Below, piece by piece: positions 34,293 to 44,265 of a stretch of 64,000 bases of DNA. The number at the start of each line of letters is the position of its first letter. Within the stretch, counting starts at the first letter, position 1. The translations under genes were made by a program, and so were the position numbers. The notes under the pieces are model-generated. The model did no database searches. It saw only the letters and a list, made by a program, of their open reading frames with translations, and had not been told where the DNA came from. Origin of the DNA: Algoriphagus marinus (GTDB lineage: Bacteria > Bacteroidota > Bacteroidia > Cytophagales > Cyclobacteriaceae); NCBI RefSeq assembly GCF_001936475.1, contig NZ_MSPQ01000007.1:248001-312000 (forward strand). Direction: 5' to 3'.

Positions 34293-34568
34293 ATGGAAAA
34301 TGACTTTGAAAATGAATTAATTATTCGTGATTATTTGGCAAGACAGCGTACTACTTTGGCAAATGAACGAACTCTGCTTTCTTTCATTCGCACCTCACTT
34401 TACTTCTTGGTGAGTGGGACTGCCCTATTCGAAGTTGAAAAACTTGCTCATGTCAGTAATCTCGGATACGTAGCTTTTGTATTGAGTTTTTGCTCTTTAA
34501 TTATTGGTGTAATCAATTATTTCAAAGTAAAAAAAAGACTCAAAATTGGGAATTATAAACCAATGTGA
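34293..34568 (+). CDS. DUF202 (YidH-like) small membrane protein
   Basis: A 91-residue protein with two or more hydrophobic helices (FIRTSLYFLVSGTALFEV and VAFVLSFCSLIIGVINYF) and the DUF202 motif LARQRTTLANERTLLSFIRTSL at the start. The family is widespread and uncharacterised; in yeast Vtc1-type proteins share a similar domain linked to polyphosphate. It is convergent with ppk1 across a bidirectional terminator, an interesting pairing for that reason but not proof of a link. Function unknown. Confidence 0.88.
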   Translation: MENDFENELIIRDYLARQRTTLANERTLLSFIRTSLYFLVSGTALFEVEKLAHVSNLGYVAFVLSFCSLIIGVINYFKVKKRLKIGNYKPM

Positions 34569-34592
34569 TCTGGATATAAACTTTCTGGCAAC

Positions 34593-34623
34593 AAAAAAGC
34601 TCCATACTTGGAGCTTTTTTGTT
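34593..34623. terminator. Bidirectional terminator between DUF202 gene and ppk1
   Basis: Perfect 12-bp stem AAAAAAGCTCCA around loop TACT with matching T-rich arm, located between convergent stop codons. Confidence 0.88.
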
Positions 34624-36747
34624 CTAGTTTACTAATCGAACCTTGGAAACTTCTTCAGGATCCAATTCAAAAAACTCTTTATGAATATTAAACTCACTTT
34701 CACCCTCAGCAGGTTTCTTAGGCAGATAAGAACCATCTTCCTGCATCACATAAGAGTTTACATTGTCTCGAAGGTTATATGAAATAATATTCATCAACTG
34801 CTTCTCCAGCAAAGGGGCTTCTATTTTAAATAATGACTCCAGTCGTTTATCAAAGCTTCTCACCATCATATCAGCACTACCTGCATAAGTCCTGGTTGCA
34901 CCATTATTATGAAAATGATATATTCTGGAATGCTCCAAAAAGTCCCCTACAATAGAAATTACCTCTATATTTTCACTTAGCCCAGGTCGCTGAGGACGAA
35001 GACAACAAATTCCTCGGATAATCAATTTAATAGTAACCCCAGATTGAGAAGCTCTATATAATGCATAGATAGATTCGGAATCTTCCAATGAATTAACTTT
35101 AATGAAAATACCACTTGGAAGTCCATTTCTGGCATTTTCAGCTTCCTTCTCGATATACTCTATCAATTGGTTTCGCATATCGCGAGGAGCAGTAATCAAG
35201 TTTTGATACTGACTCGGCATGGAATGTCCCGTAATTACATTGAAAAATTCAGAGACATCATTTGCTATGACCTCATTGGTAGTCATCAATCCAATATCGG
35301 TATAGAGTCTCGCTGTATCCTCATTGTAATTACCAGATCCCAAATGTACAAATCGCGTAATTTCAGACCCATCTCGCTTCACTATCAGCAAAAGCTTGGT
35401 GTGAGTCTTAAGGTTTGAAATCCCATAAATCACAAAACAACCTGCCTTTTGAAGTTTCTTCGCCTCACGAATATTATTTTCCTCATCAAATCGAGCCTTG
35501 ACTTCAAAAAGAACTGAAACATGTTTCCCATTTTCAGCAGCTCTCAAAAGTGATTTTGTGATTCTACTGTCTTTTGCAAGGCGATAGATAGTCATTTTGA
35601 TCGCCATCACATCCGGATCATCAGCAGCCGAATCAATAAGATCTAAAATCGGGTCAATATTATTATAGGGTTGGTGAAGGAGTATATCCTTTTCTTTCAA
35701 TGCTTCAAAAATCTCAACTGTACCCTCGTCTTGATAAGATAGAGGTTTTACCGATGGATGAACCTGTGGCAATCTCTCCTTAAATCTTTTATTACCAACA
35801 ACCTGCCAAAGTCCAGTAAAATCAAGCATACTGGATCTTTTTACTAGAAAAACAGAGTCCATTTTAAGATTCCATCGCTCTAAAAGGGAATTAAGCATCC
35901 ATTTGCTGTAGCCTTCTTCAATTTCGATTCGTACTACCCGACCTGTTTTACGCTCCATCAATTTCCGCTTCACTTCTTCCAGGAAGTTTGCGTCCATATC
36001 TTCACTTTCTTCAAGCGTGAAATCTCCATTTCTAGTGATCCTGAAAAGGCTGATTCCAGCAATCTCCACATTTCTGAAAAGGGAGATAATATTTTCCCGG
36101 ATAACTTCTTCTATGGGAATTAGGAAAAGCGAATTCTCCCGCTCAATTTCAAAAAAGCGAGGAATGTTTGCCGGGATCTGGACAAAACTAAGCTTCCGCA
36201 TATCCTTTCGATCTCCAGGGCTGGTAGTCACCACTCCGAATACCAGAAGTTTATTCATCAGTATTGGGAAAGTTCTGTAGCCATCATAAACCATCGGCGT
36301 AAGCATAGGGTAGATGACTTTCTGAAAATATTGATGTACTTTTTCTTTTTCTGCCTCGCTCAACTTGGAAATATTTCCAAGAGTGATGTGTTCACTTTGC
36401 ATTTCGGGCAGGATTACCTGTGTGAAATGTTCGTGTTGATCCTGATGAAAAATTTGACACTCACTCATCAGTTTGGCCTTGAAGGGCTCCTCCCGTAATC
36501 CTGAGTAATCGACTCTTTCTTTCTCGTAGTCCAGATAGTTGTACAATGAACCAACTCGGATCATGAAGAACTCATCCAGATTGGAAGCAGTGATCGCAAG
36601 GAATTTCAATTTTTCAAAAATCGATCTATGAGATTTCTTAGACTGATCAAGAACTCTGTCGTTGAAAGTCAACCAACTCAAGTCCCGACTGACTAAGTCA
36701 CTTTTTTGAATAATAGAATCGTATTTATCGGCAACTGCTAATTTCAT
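34624..36747 (-). CDS. ppk1: Polyphosphate kinase 1
   Basis: Makes polyphosphate from ATP in a reversible membrane-associated reaction. The four-domain PPK1 fold is complete at 707 residues: N-terminal LVSRDLSWLTFNDRVLDQS, the core LHQPYNNIDPILDLIDSAA with MKMTIYRLAKDSRI-like segment (IKMTIYRLAKDS), the phospho-histidine loop SNLKTHTKLLLIVKR and the second catalytic His region YHFHNNGATRTYAGSADMMVRSFDKRLE. It is alone on its strand, ahead of gyrB by 100 bases in the same orientation but separated by the gyrB terminator. Confidence 0.97.
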   Translation of the reverse strand: MKLAVADKYDSIIQKSDLVSRDLSWLTFNDRVLDQSKKSHRSIFEKLKFLAITASNLDEFFMIRVGSLYNYLDYEKERVDYSGLREEPFKAKLMSECQIFHQDQHEHFTQVILPEMQSEHITLGNISKLSEAEKEKVHQYFQKVIYPMLTPMVYDGYRTFPILMNKLLVFGVVTTSPGDRKDMRKLSFVQIPANIPRFFEIERENSLFLIPIEEVIRENIISLFRNVEIAGISLFRITRNGDFTLEESEDMDANFLEEVKRKLMERKTGRVVRIEIEEGYSKWMLNSLLERWNLKMDSVFLVKRSSMLDFTGLWQVVGNKRFKERLPQVHPSVKPLSYQDEGTVEIFEALKEKDILLHQPYNNIDPILDLIDSAADDPDVMAIKMTIYRLAKDSRITKSLLRAAENGKHVSVLFEVKARFDEENNIREAKKLQKAGCFVIYGISNLKTHTKLLLIVKRDGSEITRFVHLGSGNYNEDTARLYTDIGLMTTNEVIANDVSEFFNVITGHSMPSQYQNLITAPRDMRNQLIEYIEKEAENARNGLPSGIFIKVNSLEDSESIYALYRASQSGVTIKLIIRGICCLRPQRPGLSENIEVISIVGDFLEHSRIYHFHNNGATRTYAGSADMMVRSFDKRLESLFKIEAPLLEKQLMNIISYNLRDNVNSYVMQEDGSYLPKKPAEGESEFNIHKEFFELDPEEVSKVRLVN

Positions 36748-36820
36748 AGCTCAAAATTTTATAACAGGAACAAGATATAAGTTGATCGGTTTCGAATTGT
36801 ATTCTAAATATTTTAAATTA

Positions 36821-36848
36821 AAAAAAGGGCTAAAAAAGCCCCTTTTTA
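36821..36848 (-). terminator. Intrinsic terminator of gyrB
   Basis: Just after the gyrB stop the minus strand reads AAAAAGGGGCT, six-base loop, AGCCCTTTTTTT, a stem with one mismatch followed by T residues. Confidence 0.7.
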
Positions 36849-36849
36849 A

Positions 36850-39155
<2,306 letters not shown>

Positions 39156-39899
39156 ATGAATTACACCTTATCGGCAGATCTAATTGGTTTAGATCGAATC
39201 ATCAACTCAGACCCAGTAGCAATTACCTTCTTTATTGGCTACATGGCAATGCTCGCTTCATCAGTTTTCTTTTTCGTAGAAAGAGGCTCTGTTGACGGAA
39301 AATGGAAGCTCTCGCTTCTAGTATCAGGTCTCATTACAGGTATTGCCGCTGTGCATTACTACTACATGAGGGATTTCTATTTACAAACAGGTACCAGTCC
39401 AACAGCTTTCAGATATGTGGATTGGACTTTGACAGTACCATTGATGTGTGTTGAGTTTTATTTATTGACCAAGCCATTTGGTGCGAAAGGTGGAACTCTT
39501 TTCAAATTGATCGTTGCTTCTTTGGTAATGTTGGTCACAGGTTATATCGGTGAGACTTCAGGTATCGATAGCAATATCATGTGGGGAGTAATCTCAACTC
39601 TAGGTTATTTATATATCGTTTATGAAGTTTTTGCTGGTGACATTGCAAAGCTTGCTAAGGATTCAAATAGCCCTGCTCTTGGTAGTGCAATGTTCCTTTT
39701 GAAGATTTTCATCACACTAGGTTGGTCTATCTATCCAATCGGTTACATGGTGCTTCCAGGCAATTTATTGTCAGGAGCGTTTGAAGTAAGTTCTATCGAC
39801 TTGTTCTACAACATCGCCGATGCGATCAACAAAATTGGATTTGGACTAGTAATCTATTCAGTAGCAATCGCTGAATCTAACAAGACTTCAAAAGCCTAA
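39156..39899 (+). CDS. Proteorhodopsin, outward proton pump
   Basis: Seven-helix retinal protein of the inner membrane (247 residues). Helix C reads RYVDWTLTVPLMCVEFY: Asp89, Thr93 and Glu100 form the DTE motif of proton-pumping proteorhodopsins (proton acceptor D97, T101, donor E108 in the marine reference). His67 in AAVHYYYMRDF matches the acceptor-partner histidine. The Schiff-base lysine is Lys226 in NIADAINKIGFG. Met97, equivalent to reference position 105, indicates green absorption as in other Bacteroidota. It is followed by a terminator and then crtY-blh, which supply retinal. NQ-type (sodium) and NTQ (chloride) pumps are excluded by the motif. Antenna-carotenoid binding was not assessed. 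Confidence 0.97.
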   Translation: MNYTLSADLIGLDRIINSDPVAITFFIGYMAMLASSVFFFVERGSVDGKWKLSLLVSGLITGIAAVHYYYMRDFYLQTGTSPTAFRYVDWTLTVPLMCVEFYLLTKPFGAKGGTLFKLIVASLVMLVTGYIGETSGIDSNIMWGVISTLGYLYIVYEVFAGDIAKLAKDSNSPALGSAMFLLKIFITLGWSIYPIGYMVLPGNLLSGAFEVSSIDLFYNIADAINKIGFGLVIYSVAIAESNKTSKA

Positions 39900-39909
39900 T
39901 TTTAAAAAC

Positions 39910-39947
39910 GAGCCATTTTTCCCTACCAAGGGAGAGATGGCTCTTTT
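39910..39947 (+). terminator. Terminator between rhodopsin and crtY
   Basis: A 15-bp stem (39910-39924 with 39929-39943; GAGCCAT/ATGGCTC plus an inner stem with G-U pairs) around loop ACCA, followed by TTTTCTC. The 3' arm contains an in-frame ATG at 39937, which is therefore an unlikely start for crtY. It probably lets rhodopsin mRNA be far more abundant than the crtY-blh read-through. Confidence 0.8.
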
Positions 39948-39954
39948 CTCTTCT

Positions 39955-41097
39955 ATGGAAAGATACGACTACATATTCGCAGGTGCAGGTTGTGCCTCCT
40001 TGAGCTTGGCCTACCATCTCATGCGTAGCTCGTTGAAGCATAAAAAAATATTACTGATTGACCCCAATATTTATCAAATACCAGATAAAACCTGGTGCTA
40101 TTGGGCAAAAACTCCCTTGGAAATCCACCCAACAAACGCCATTCATTCTTGGGATAATCTAAATTTAAAATTCGGGACAAAATCCCAAGTCAATCCTCTT
40201 GGTGACTTGAAATATTATCACCTCAACTCAAAGGATTTTTACCAATCTATTCATCAGGAGTTTAAACTTCTTGAAAATATAGTTTATAAAGAATCTACTG
40301 TAACCTCCACTCAAGAAGTGGATTCAGGAGTAATTGTAACCACGACTGATGGAGAAAAATATGAAGCTCAGATGGTATTTGATTCCAGATTTGACCCGAA
40401 TCAGATAATACCTAGCGCCCATCTGAAACAAATTTTTTCAGGATGGAAAATCGAAACATCTAAGCCAATTTTCGATCCTTCCTCATTTACATTGATGGAA
40501 ATACAGGAAAACTCAAATTCACAATTTGATTTTTTCTACATCCTCCCTTACTCCAAAAACAGTGCTCTCGTTGAGTTTACCGCATATTCCAAAACTAATA
40601 TTGATAAATTGGCTTTGGAAAAAGAGTTAAAATCATACCTCACTAGCTTACTCAAAACCGAAGATTATCAAATCACCTTTCAGGAGACAGGCGTCATTCC
40701 CATGACTAATAAATCTGTAAACCGGAAAAAATCCAATCGAATCATTCCTATCGGAACAGCAGCCGGATGGACTAAGGCCTCAACTGGCTATACTTTCCAA
40801 AAGATTCAAGGGAATTCAAAGAAAATAGTATCAAACTTGGAAAATGGTTCAGCTGCTACTAATGGAATCAGCAGAAGCCGAAGATTTGAATTTTATGATA
40901 ACATACTTTTAAATATTGCCAGTAGGTGGCCAGAAAAGTTAGCTGGAGTATTTGAAGATCTCTTTAAAAATAATCCGACTGAAAAAGTATTGAGATTCTT
41001 AAGTGAAGAAACTACCCTAGTGGATGAAATCAAACTTCTCAGCAGATTAAAATTCGGTATTTTCATCAAAAGTCTTCTTAGATATGAATCGCATTGA
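39955..41097 (+). CDS. crtY: Lycopene beta-cyclase
   Basis: Flavoprotein that cyclises lycopene to beta-carotene. The N-terminal dinucleotide motif is YDYIFAGAGCASLSLAYHL; the DxxY-like segment KTWCYWAKTPLEIHP, the GWKIE motif (FSGWKIETSKP), the VEFTAYSK segment and IPIGTAAGWTKASTGYTFQ are typical of the bacterial CrtY family. I use the ATG at 39955 (380 residues) because the outer ATG lies in the terminator stem. It overlaps blh by 14 bases. The other carotenoid genes (crtE, crtB, crtI) are not in this window, so lycopene must come from elsewhere in the genome. Confidence 0.94.
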   Translation: MERYDYIFAGAGCASLSLAYHLMRSSLKHKKILLIDPNIYQIPDKTWCYWAKTPLEIHPTNAIHSWDNLNLKFGTKSQVNPLGDLKYYHLNSKDFYQSIHQEFKLLENIVYKESTVTSTQEVDSGVIVTTTDGEKYEAQMVFDSRFDPNQIIPSAHLKQIFSGWKIETSKPIFDPSSFTLMEIQENSNSQFDFFYILPYSKNSALVEFTAYSKTNIDKLALEKELKSYLTSLLKTEDYQITFQETGVIPMTNKSVNRKKSNRIIPIGTAAGWTKASTGYTFQKIQGNSKKIVSNLENGSAATNGISRSRRFEFYDNILLNIASRWPEKLAGVFEDLFKNNPTEKVLRFLSEETTLVDEIKLLSRLKFGIFIKSLLRYESH

Positions 41098-41971
41098 GAT
41101 TACTTTCAAAGCGGTAGGCCTAGTTATTTGCCTTTTATTCGTACTCTTCTCATCACAGAATCAACTGATTGAGTATTCCATTTTCTTTGTTGCACTTACT
41201 TTTCTGGGCATTCCTCATGGAGCTATTGATCATCTTACCTCAGAGCCTGAAATTTCAAAGAAAGGCTTTTTGACCTTCCTGATAAGCTATGTTTCCTTGA
41301 TTGCATGCTATCTGATTAGCTGGATTTTCTTCCCCATTTTCTCCTTGATCGCCTTCCTGCTGATGTCAGGATATCACTTTGGCCAGACACATTTCATCAA
41401 TAGACCTGTCCAAAAATCAGCGAAGGCTCTTCTCTATACTTCCAGGGGGATTTTCTTTCTTCTGTTAATTTTAAGTGGGGATTTTGAACTCACCCAAGAG
41501 ATATTAGATCCTATTTTAAATGTTTCAAGCTTGAGCCAATACCTGATTTTAATTTTGAGCGGCTCCTTACTCTTAACAATTATAGTACAATGGATTTCCA
41601 AAGTGAAATTCACTCGATCGGATCTTTTCGAGCTGTTGGTACTTGCCCCTATTCTCTATTTCAGTCCCCTAATGATAGGGTTTATTGTATACTTCAGCTT
41701 TTGGCATGCATTACCAAGCATGATATCGGAATACAAATTTTTAAAGAGGTACCCGAATTACAATACAGTCAAAAAATTTGCCGCTCAACTAATCCCTTTT
41801 TCTGTAATCAGCTTGATTGGAATAGCATTAATCCTGATCCTAGGGATGAATTATTTAAATACCAGCGAACTAATTTTAGTCTTTTTTATCTTGATTTCTT
41901 TGATTTCATTTCCTCATATCCTGTATATGGATAGATTTTGGAATAAGGCAACTAGAACTGGCCGGTTCTAA
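41084..41971 (+). CDS. blh: Beta-carotene 15,15'-dioxygenase, Brp/Blh family
   Basis: Integral-membrane, iron-dependent enzyme that cleaves beta-carotene to two molecules of retinal, the rhodopsin chromophore. Metal-ligand histidines are visible in GIPHGAIDH (His45, His50), SGYHFGQTHF (His98, His103), FSFWHALPSM and ISFPHILYMDRFW. It has 7-8 hydrophobic segments over 295 residues. Its start overlaps the crtY end by 14 bases and its end overlaps the convergent CoA-binding gene by 20 bases. Together with the rhodopsin it forms a minimal phototrophy cassette. Confidence 0.95.
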   Translation: MNRIEITFKAVGLVICLLFVLFSSQNQLIEYSIFFVALTFLGIPHGAIDHLTSEPEISKKGFLTFLISYVSLIACYLISWIFFPIFSLIAFLLMSGYHFGQTHFINRPVQKSAKALLYTSRGIFFLLLILSGDFELTQEILDPILNVSSLSQYLILILSGSLLLTIIVQWISKVKFTRSDLFELLVLAPILYFSPLMIGFIVYFSFWHALPSMISEYKFLKRYPNYNTVKKFAAQLIPFSVISLIGIALILILGMNYLNTSELILVFFILISLISFPHILYMDRFWNKATRTGRF

Positions 41972-42335
41972 GCATTACCAGGTTACAGGCATTTATTGCC
42001 TCAATCCCCATCTTTTGAGCTTTTCGCATAAACTCAAAATTTTCTGCTCCGGGGTTAAATATAATTCGCTTAGGCTTGAGGCTAAGGAGATAATCAATCC
42101 ATTCTTCTTGGTTCTGCTCACCCAGATAAAGAGTGATGGTGTGAATATTGGATAATTCTGGCCTAGATCGAATATCTAGAATTTCGTTACCGAATACTTG
42201 CCCTTTCTTAATACCGATAGGAATAAAATCAATACCCTGCTCCATGAACTTACCGGCAGCGAAGTACGCAAAGCGGCTTGGGTTAGGAGTTGCTCCGACT
42301 AGTAAGGTTAGTTTTTTAGATTTCTCTTCCAGCAT
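41952..42335 (-). CDS. CoA-binding domain protein (YccU-like)
   Basis: A stand-alone Rossmann CoA-binding domain, 127 residues: KLTLLVGATPNPSRFAYFAAGKFMEQG with the nucleotide loop, then VFGNEILDIRSRPEL and RIIFNPGAENFEFMRKAQKMGIEAINACNLVML. Such proteins are widespread and have no assigned reaction. I start at the ATG at 42335 (MLEEKSKKL); the open frame continues upstream into the GNAT gene but that part is not family-like. It overlaps the GNAT stop by 20 bases, so the three minus-strand genes form one operon, and it overlaps blh tail to tail by 20 bases. Confidence 0.85.
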   Translation of the reverse strand: MLEEKSKKLTLLVGATPNPSRFAYFAAGKFMEQGIDFIPIGIKKGQVFGNEILDIRSRPELSNIHTITLYLGEQNQEEWIDYLLSLKPKRIIFNPGAENFEFMRKAQKMGIEAINACNLVMLRTGQF

Positions 42336-43278
42336 ACACTTTATCCCGCTCAAATGTATCCATATGCCGATGTTTCTTCGTCTCGTAGATATCTGCAAGC
42401 GTAATTAAAATCCCAGTCTCCTCCACTTCCCCAAACTCATCATTGAGTGCAGTACCAAAGGTCATCATCGTTGGTGAAAGATTCATATAAGTATTAATCA
42501 GTGGCGGGATATTTTCACCATAAGACCGAACCTGACTATTTAAAAACTTATAACCTTCTTTGTAAGCAAGCCCTTCAAAAGGATTACCCTGATTAGGAAG
42601 GTCTGTTTTATAACTGAGCTTAATTGACTCTTTTGGTTTCACCAATTGGTCTCGATCCGGGAAGTAATGATTCAAGAACATCAATAAAAGATCTCTGGCC
42701 TGTGGATTATAATGCGGGTACATCGTCACTTTACCAAAGAGATATTTCACCTCGGGATTCAAAAGTACTACTGCCCCAAGTCCATCCCAAAGATTGTCCA
42801 GACTGAAAATACCCTTTCGATTATCTATGGCTGGCTGATATTTTGGCTGCACAAAAGATCTCCCAAGCTCAATGGTATAAGGGAGGTAATCAGAAACAAA
42901 TCGCTCTGAAAAATCAAACAGATGCGTAGTGGAAAGATTTATATCTCCATTATCCAAAACCGCATTTTTGCAATTGATCAATCGATATCCCGCAACAATC
43001 TCTTCATCCTCCGGACTCCAAGTTATCAACTGATCATAACAATTTTCGCAGGTATCATTTTCATCCAGATCCAAAGCCAGGCCTGTTCCGCCACCTGCCG
43101 CTCTGAAAGTCAACTCCCTAAGCCTTCCGATCTCCCGGACCACATTGGGTGAGTTATGAAAATTAACCAGATACACTAGATTATTTCCATTATTGGTATA
43201 CCTCAAAAATCGCTCTTCTGTAAGTTCACTTTTGATGATATTCTTATCTACTGCCGGAATTACCGCTACTTCTTTCAT
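42316..43278 (-). CDS. GNAT-like N-acyltransferase (OlsB/GlsB-type, hemolysin-like)
   Basis: Predicted to transfer an acyl chain from acyl-ACP to the amino group of glycine or another amino acid in aminolipid synthesis. The protein resembles the COG3176 group: RLRELTFRAAGGGTGLALDLDENDTCENCYDQLI, then EIVAGYRLI, SERFVSDYLPYTIELGRSFVQPKYQ and LFGKVTMYPHYN. Its start overlaps the stop of the acyltransferase gene (ATGA-type, 4 bases). In Bacteroides the GlsB-GlsA pair makes glycine lipids, and this gene order is the same. 320 residues is longer than OlsB (~300). The amino-acid head group is inferred. Confidence 0.8.
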   Translation of the reverse strand: MKEVAVIPAVDKNIIKSELTEERFLRYTNNGNNLVYLVNFHNSPNVVREIGRLRELTFRAAGGGTGLALDLDENDTCENCYDQLITWSPEDEEIVAGYRLINCKNAVLDNGDINLSTTHLFDFSERFVSDYLPYTIELGRSFVQPKYQPAIDNRKGIFSLDNLWDGLGAVVLLNPEVKYLFGKVTMYPHYNPQARDLLLMFLNHYFPDRDQLVKPKESIKLSYKTDLPNQGNPFEGLAYKEGYKFLNSQVRSYGENIPPLINTYMNLSPTMMTFGTALNDEFGEVEETGILITLADIYETKKHRHMDTFERDKVYAGREI

Positions 43279-44093
43279 GCTTTGCTGCCTAGTTCGTAAA
43301 CTCTGTCCCTGAGGTAATCAGCCCATTGGCTATCTGTTTTTAATTCATCAAAAGTGAGATAAGAAATAGGCTTATCGATTCGGATTACCACTTTTTTCCC
43401 TCGTTGCTTGTACATCTCATCCACCAAATAGAACATTTCAATATTAGCCTTGATCCCTATTTTTTTTCTCCAAAAACCCAAATTGTAGAAAAATTTGGAA
43501 TTATTACCTTCTATAAAACAAGGAATCACATCTTTTTTAAATTTCTTGGACTTAGCAATGAAGCTTTTCTTCCATTGTAGATCTTTTATTCCCTCATCTC
43601 CTTTTCTGGAAACTAAACCGGCCGGGAAAATTAATACAGCACAATCACTGGAATATACTTTTTCTATCCGTTCGTAGACCTCCTGAGAATTCTTACCATG
43701 TTTATTGATAGGAACAAAAAGCGGCTCGAAATTTTTAAAAGTCATCAAGAGATCGTTTACCAAAAAACGTATGTCACTTCGGATTCTCCCCATGGCATAC
43801 ATCATCGCAATGCCATCCATGCCGCCAAAAGGATGATTTGCCGCAATAATGACCCCACCCGTTTTAGGCAGATACTCCTCTCCGATCAACTCTACCTCCA
43901 AGTCAAACTCACCCATCAGGGCATTGACAAATTCCAATCCATGTAAATGCTGGATTCGATTGTAAACGTCATTCATCCAAGCTTCATGCGTGACTCGCTT
44001 AATGTAAGAAACAACAAAACCAGGAATCCACTTCAGTAGTTTAGGATTCTTTGAATTGATCGCTTGCTCAATATCAATTACTTTTTTGCTCAT
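43275..44093 (-). CDS. Lysophospholipid-type O-acyltransferase (GlsA/PlsC-like)
   Basis: PlsC-family acyltransferase, first gene of the minus-strand operon. The catalytic motif is ANHPFGGMDGIAMM, a HX5D spacing (His to Asp) rather than the usual HX4D; NHPxGGxDG is the form I know from the Bacteroidota aminolipid group. Downstream VLIFPAGLVSRK corresponds to the FPEGTRS motif and CFIEGNNSKFFYNLG to the C-terminal one. With the overlapping GNAT gene it likely makes a diacylated amino-acid lipid. A conventional 1-acyl-glycerol-3-phosphate acyltransferase is the alternative. Confidence 0.82.
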   Translation of the reverse strand: MSKKVIDIEQAINSKNPKLLKWIPGFVVSYIKRVTHEAWMNDVYNRIQHLHGLEFVNALMGEFDLEVELIGEEYLPKTGGVIIAANHPFGGMDGIAMMYAMGRIRSDIRFLVNDLLMTFKNFEPLFVPINKHGKNSQEVYERIEKVYSSDCAVLIFPAGLVSRKGDEGIKDLQWKKSFIAKSKKFKKDVIPCFIEGNNSKFFYNLGFWRKKIGIKANIEMFYLVDEMYKQRGKKVVIRIDKPISYLTFDELKTDSQWADYLRDRVYELGSKA

Positions 44094-44265
44094 ATCATGC
44101 TAGTACCTGGACCGGATATAAAACCGAAATAATTCAAATTTTCCCTTAAAATAAGTCCAAAAGTACAAAAAATCAGTCTTTGTCTAAGATTCAAGTTTTG
44201 AAAAGAATTAGACTCCTGAAAACCAATTCGATTGGATTTTGTAGTATTAAAAAGAATATTCAAAC

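Noticed and set aside
39937..39954. Outer ATG for crtY (six extra codons)
   Set aside because: It is part of the 3' arm of a strong terminator stem and the family N-terminus starts at MERYDYIFAGAG, so 39955 is used.
42336..42398. Outer start for the CoA-binding protein
   Set aside because: The extra 21 residues are a frame-shifted overlap with the GNAT gene and not part of the CoA-binding family.
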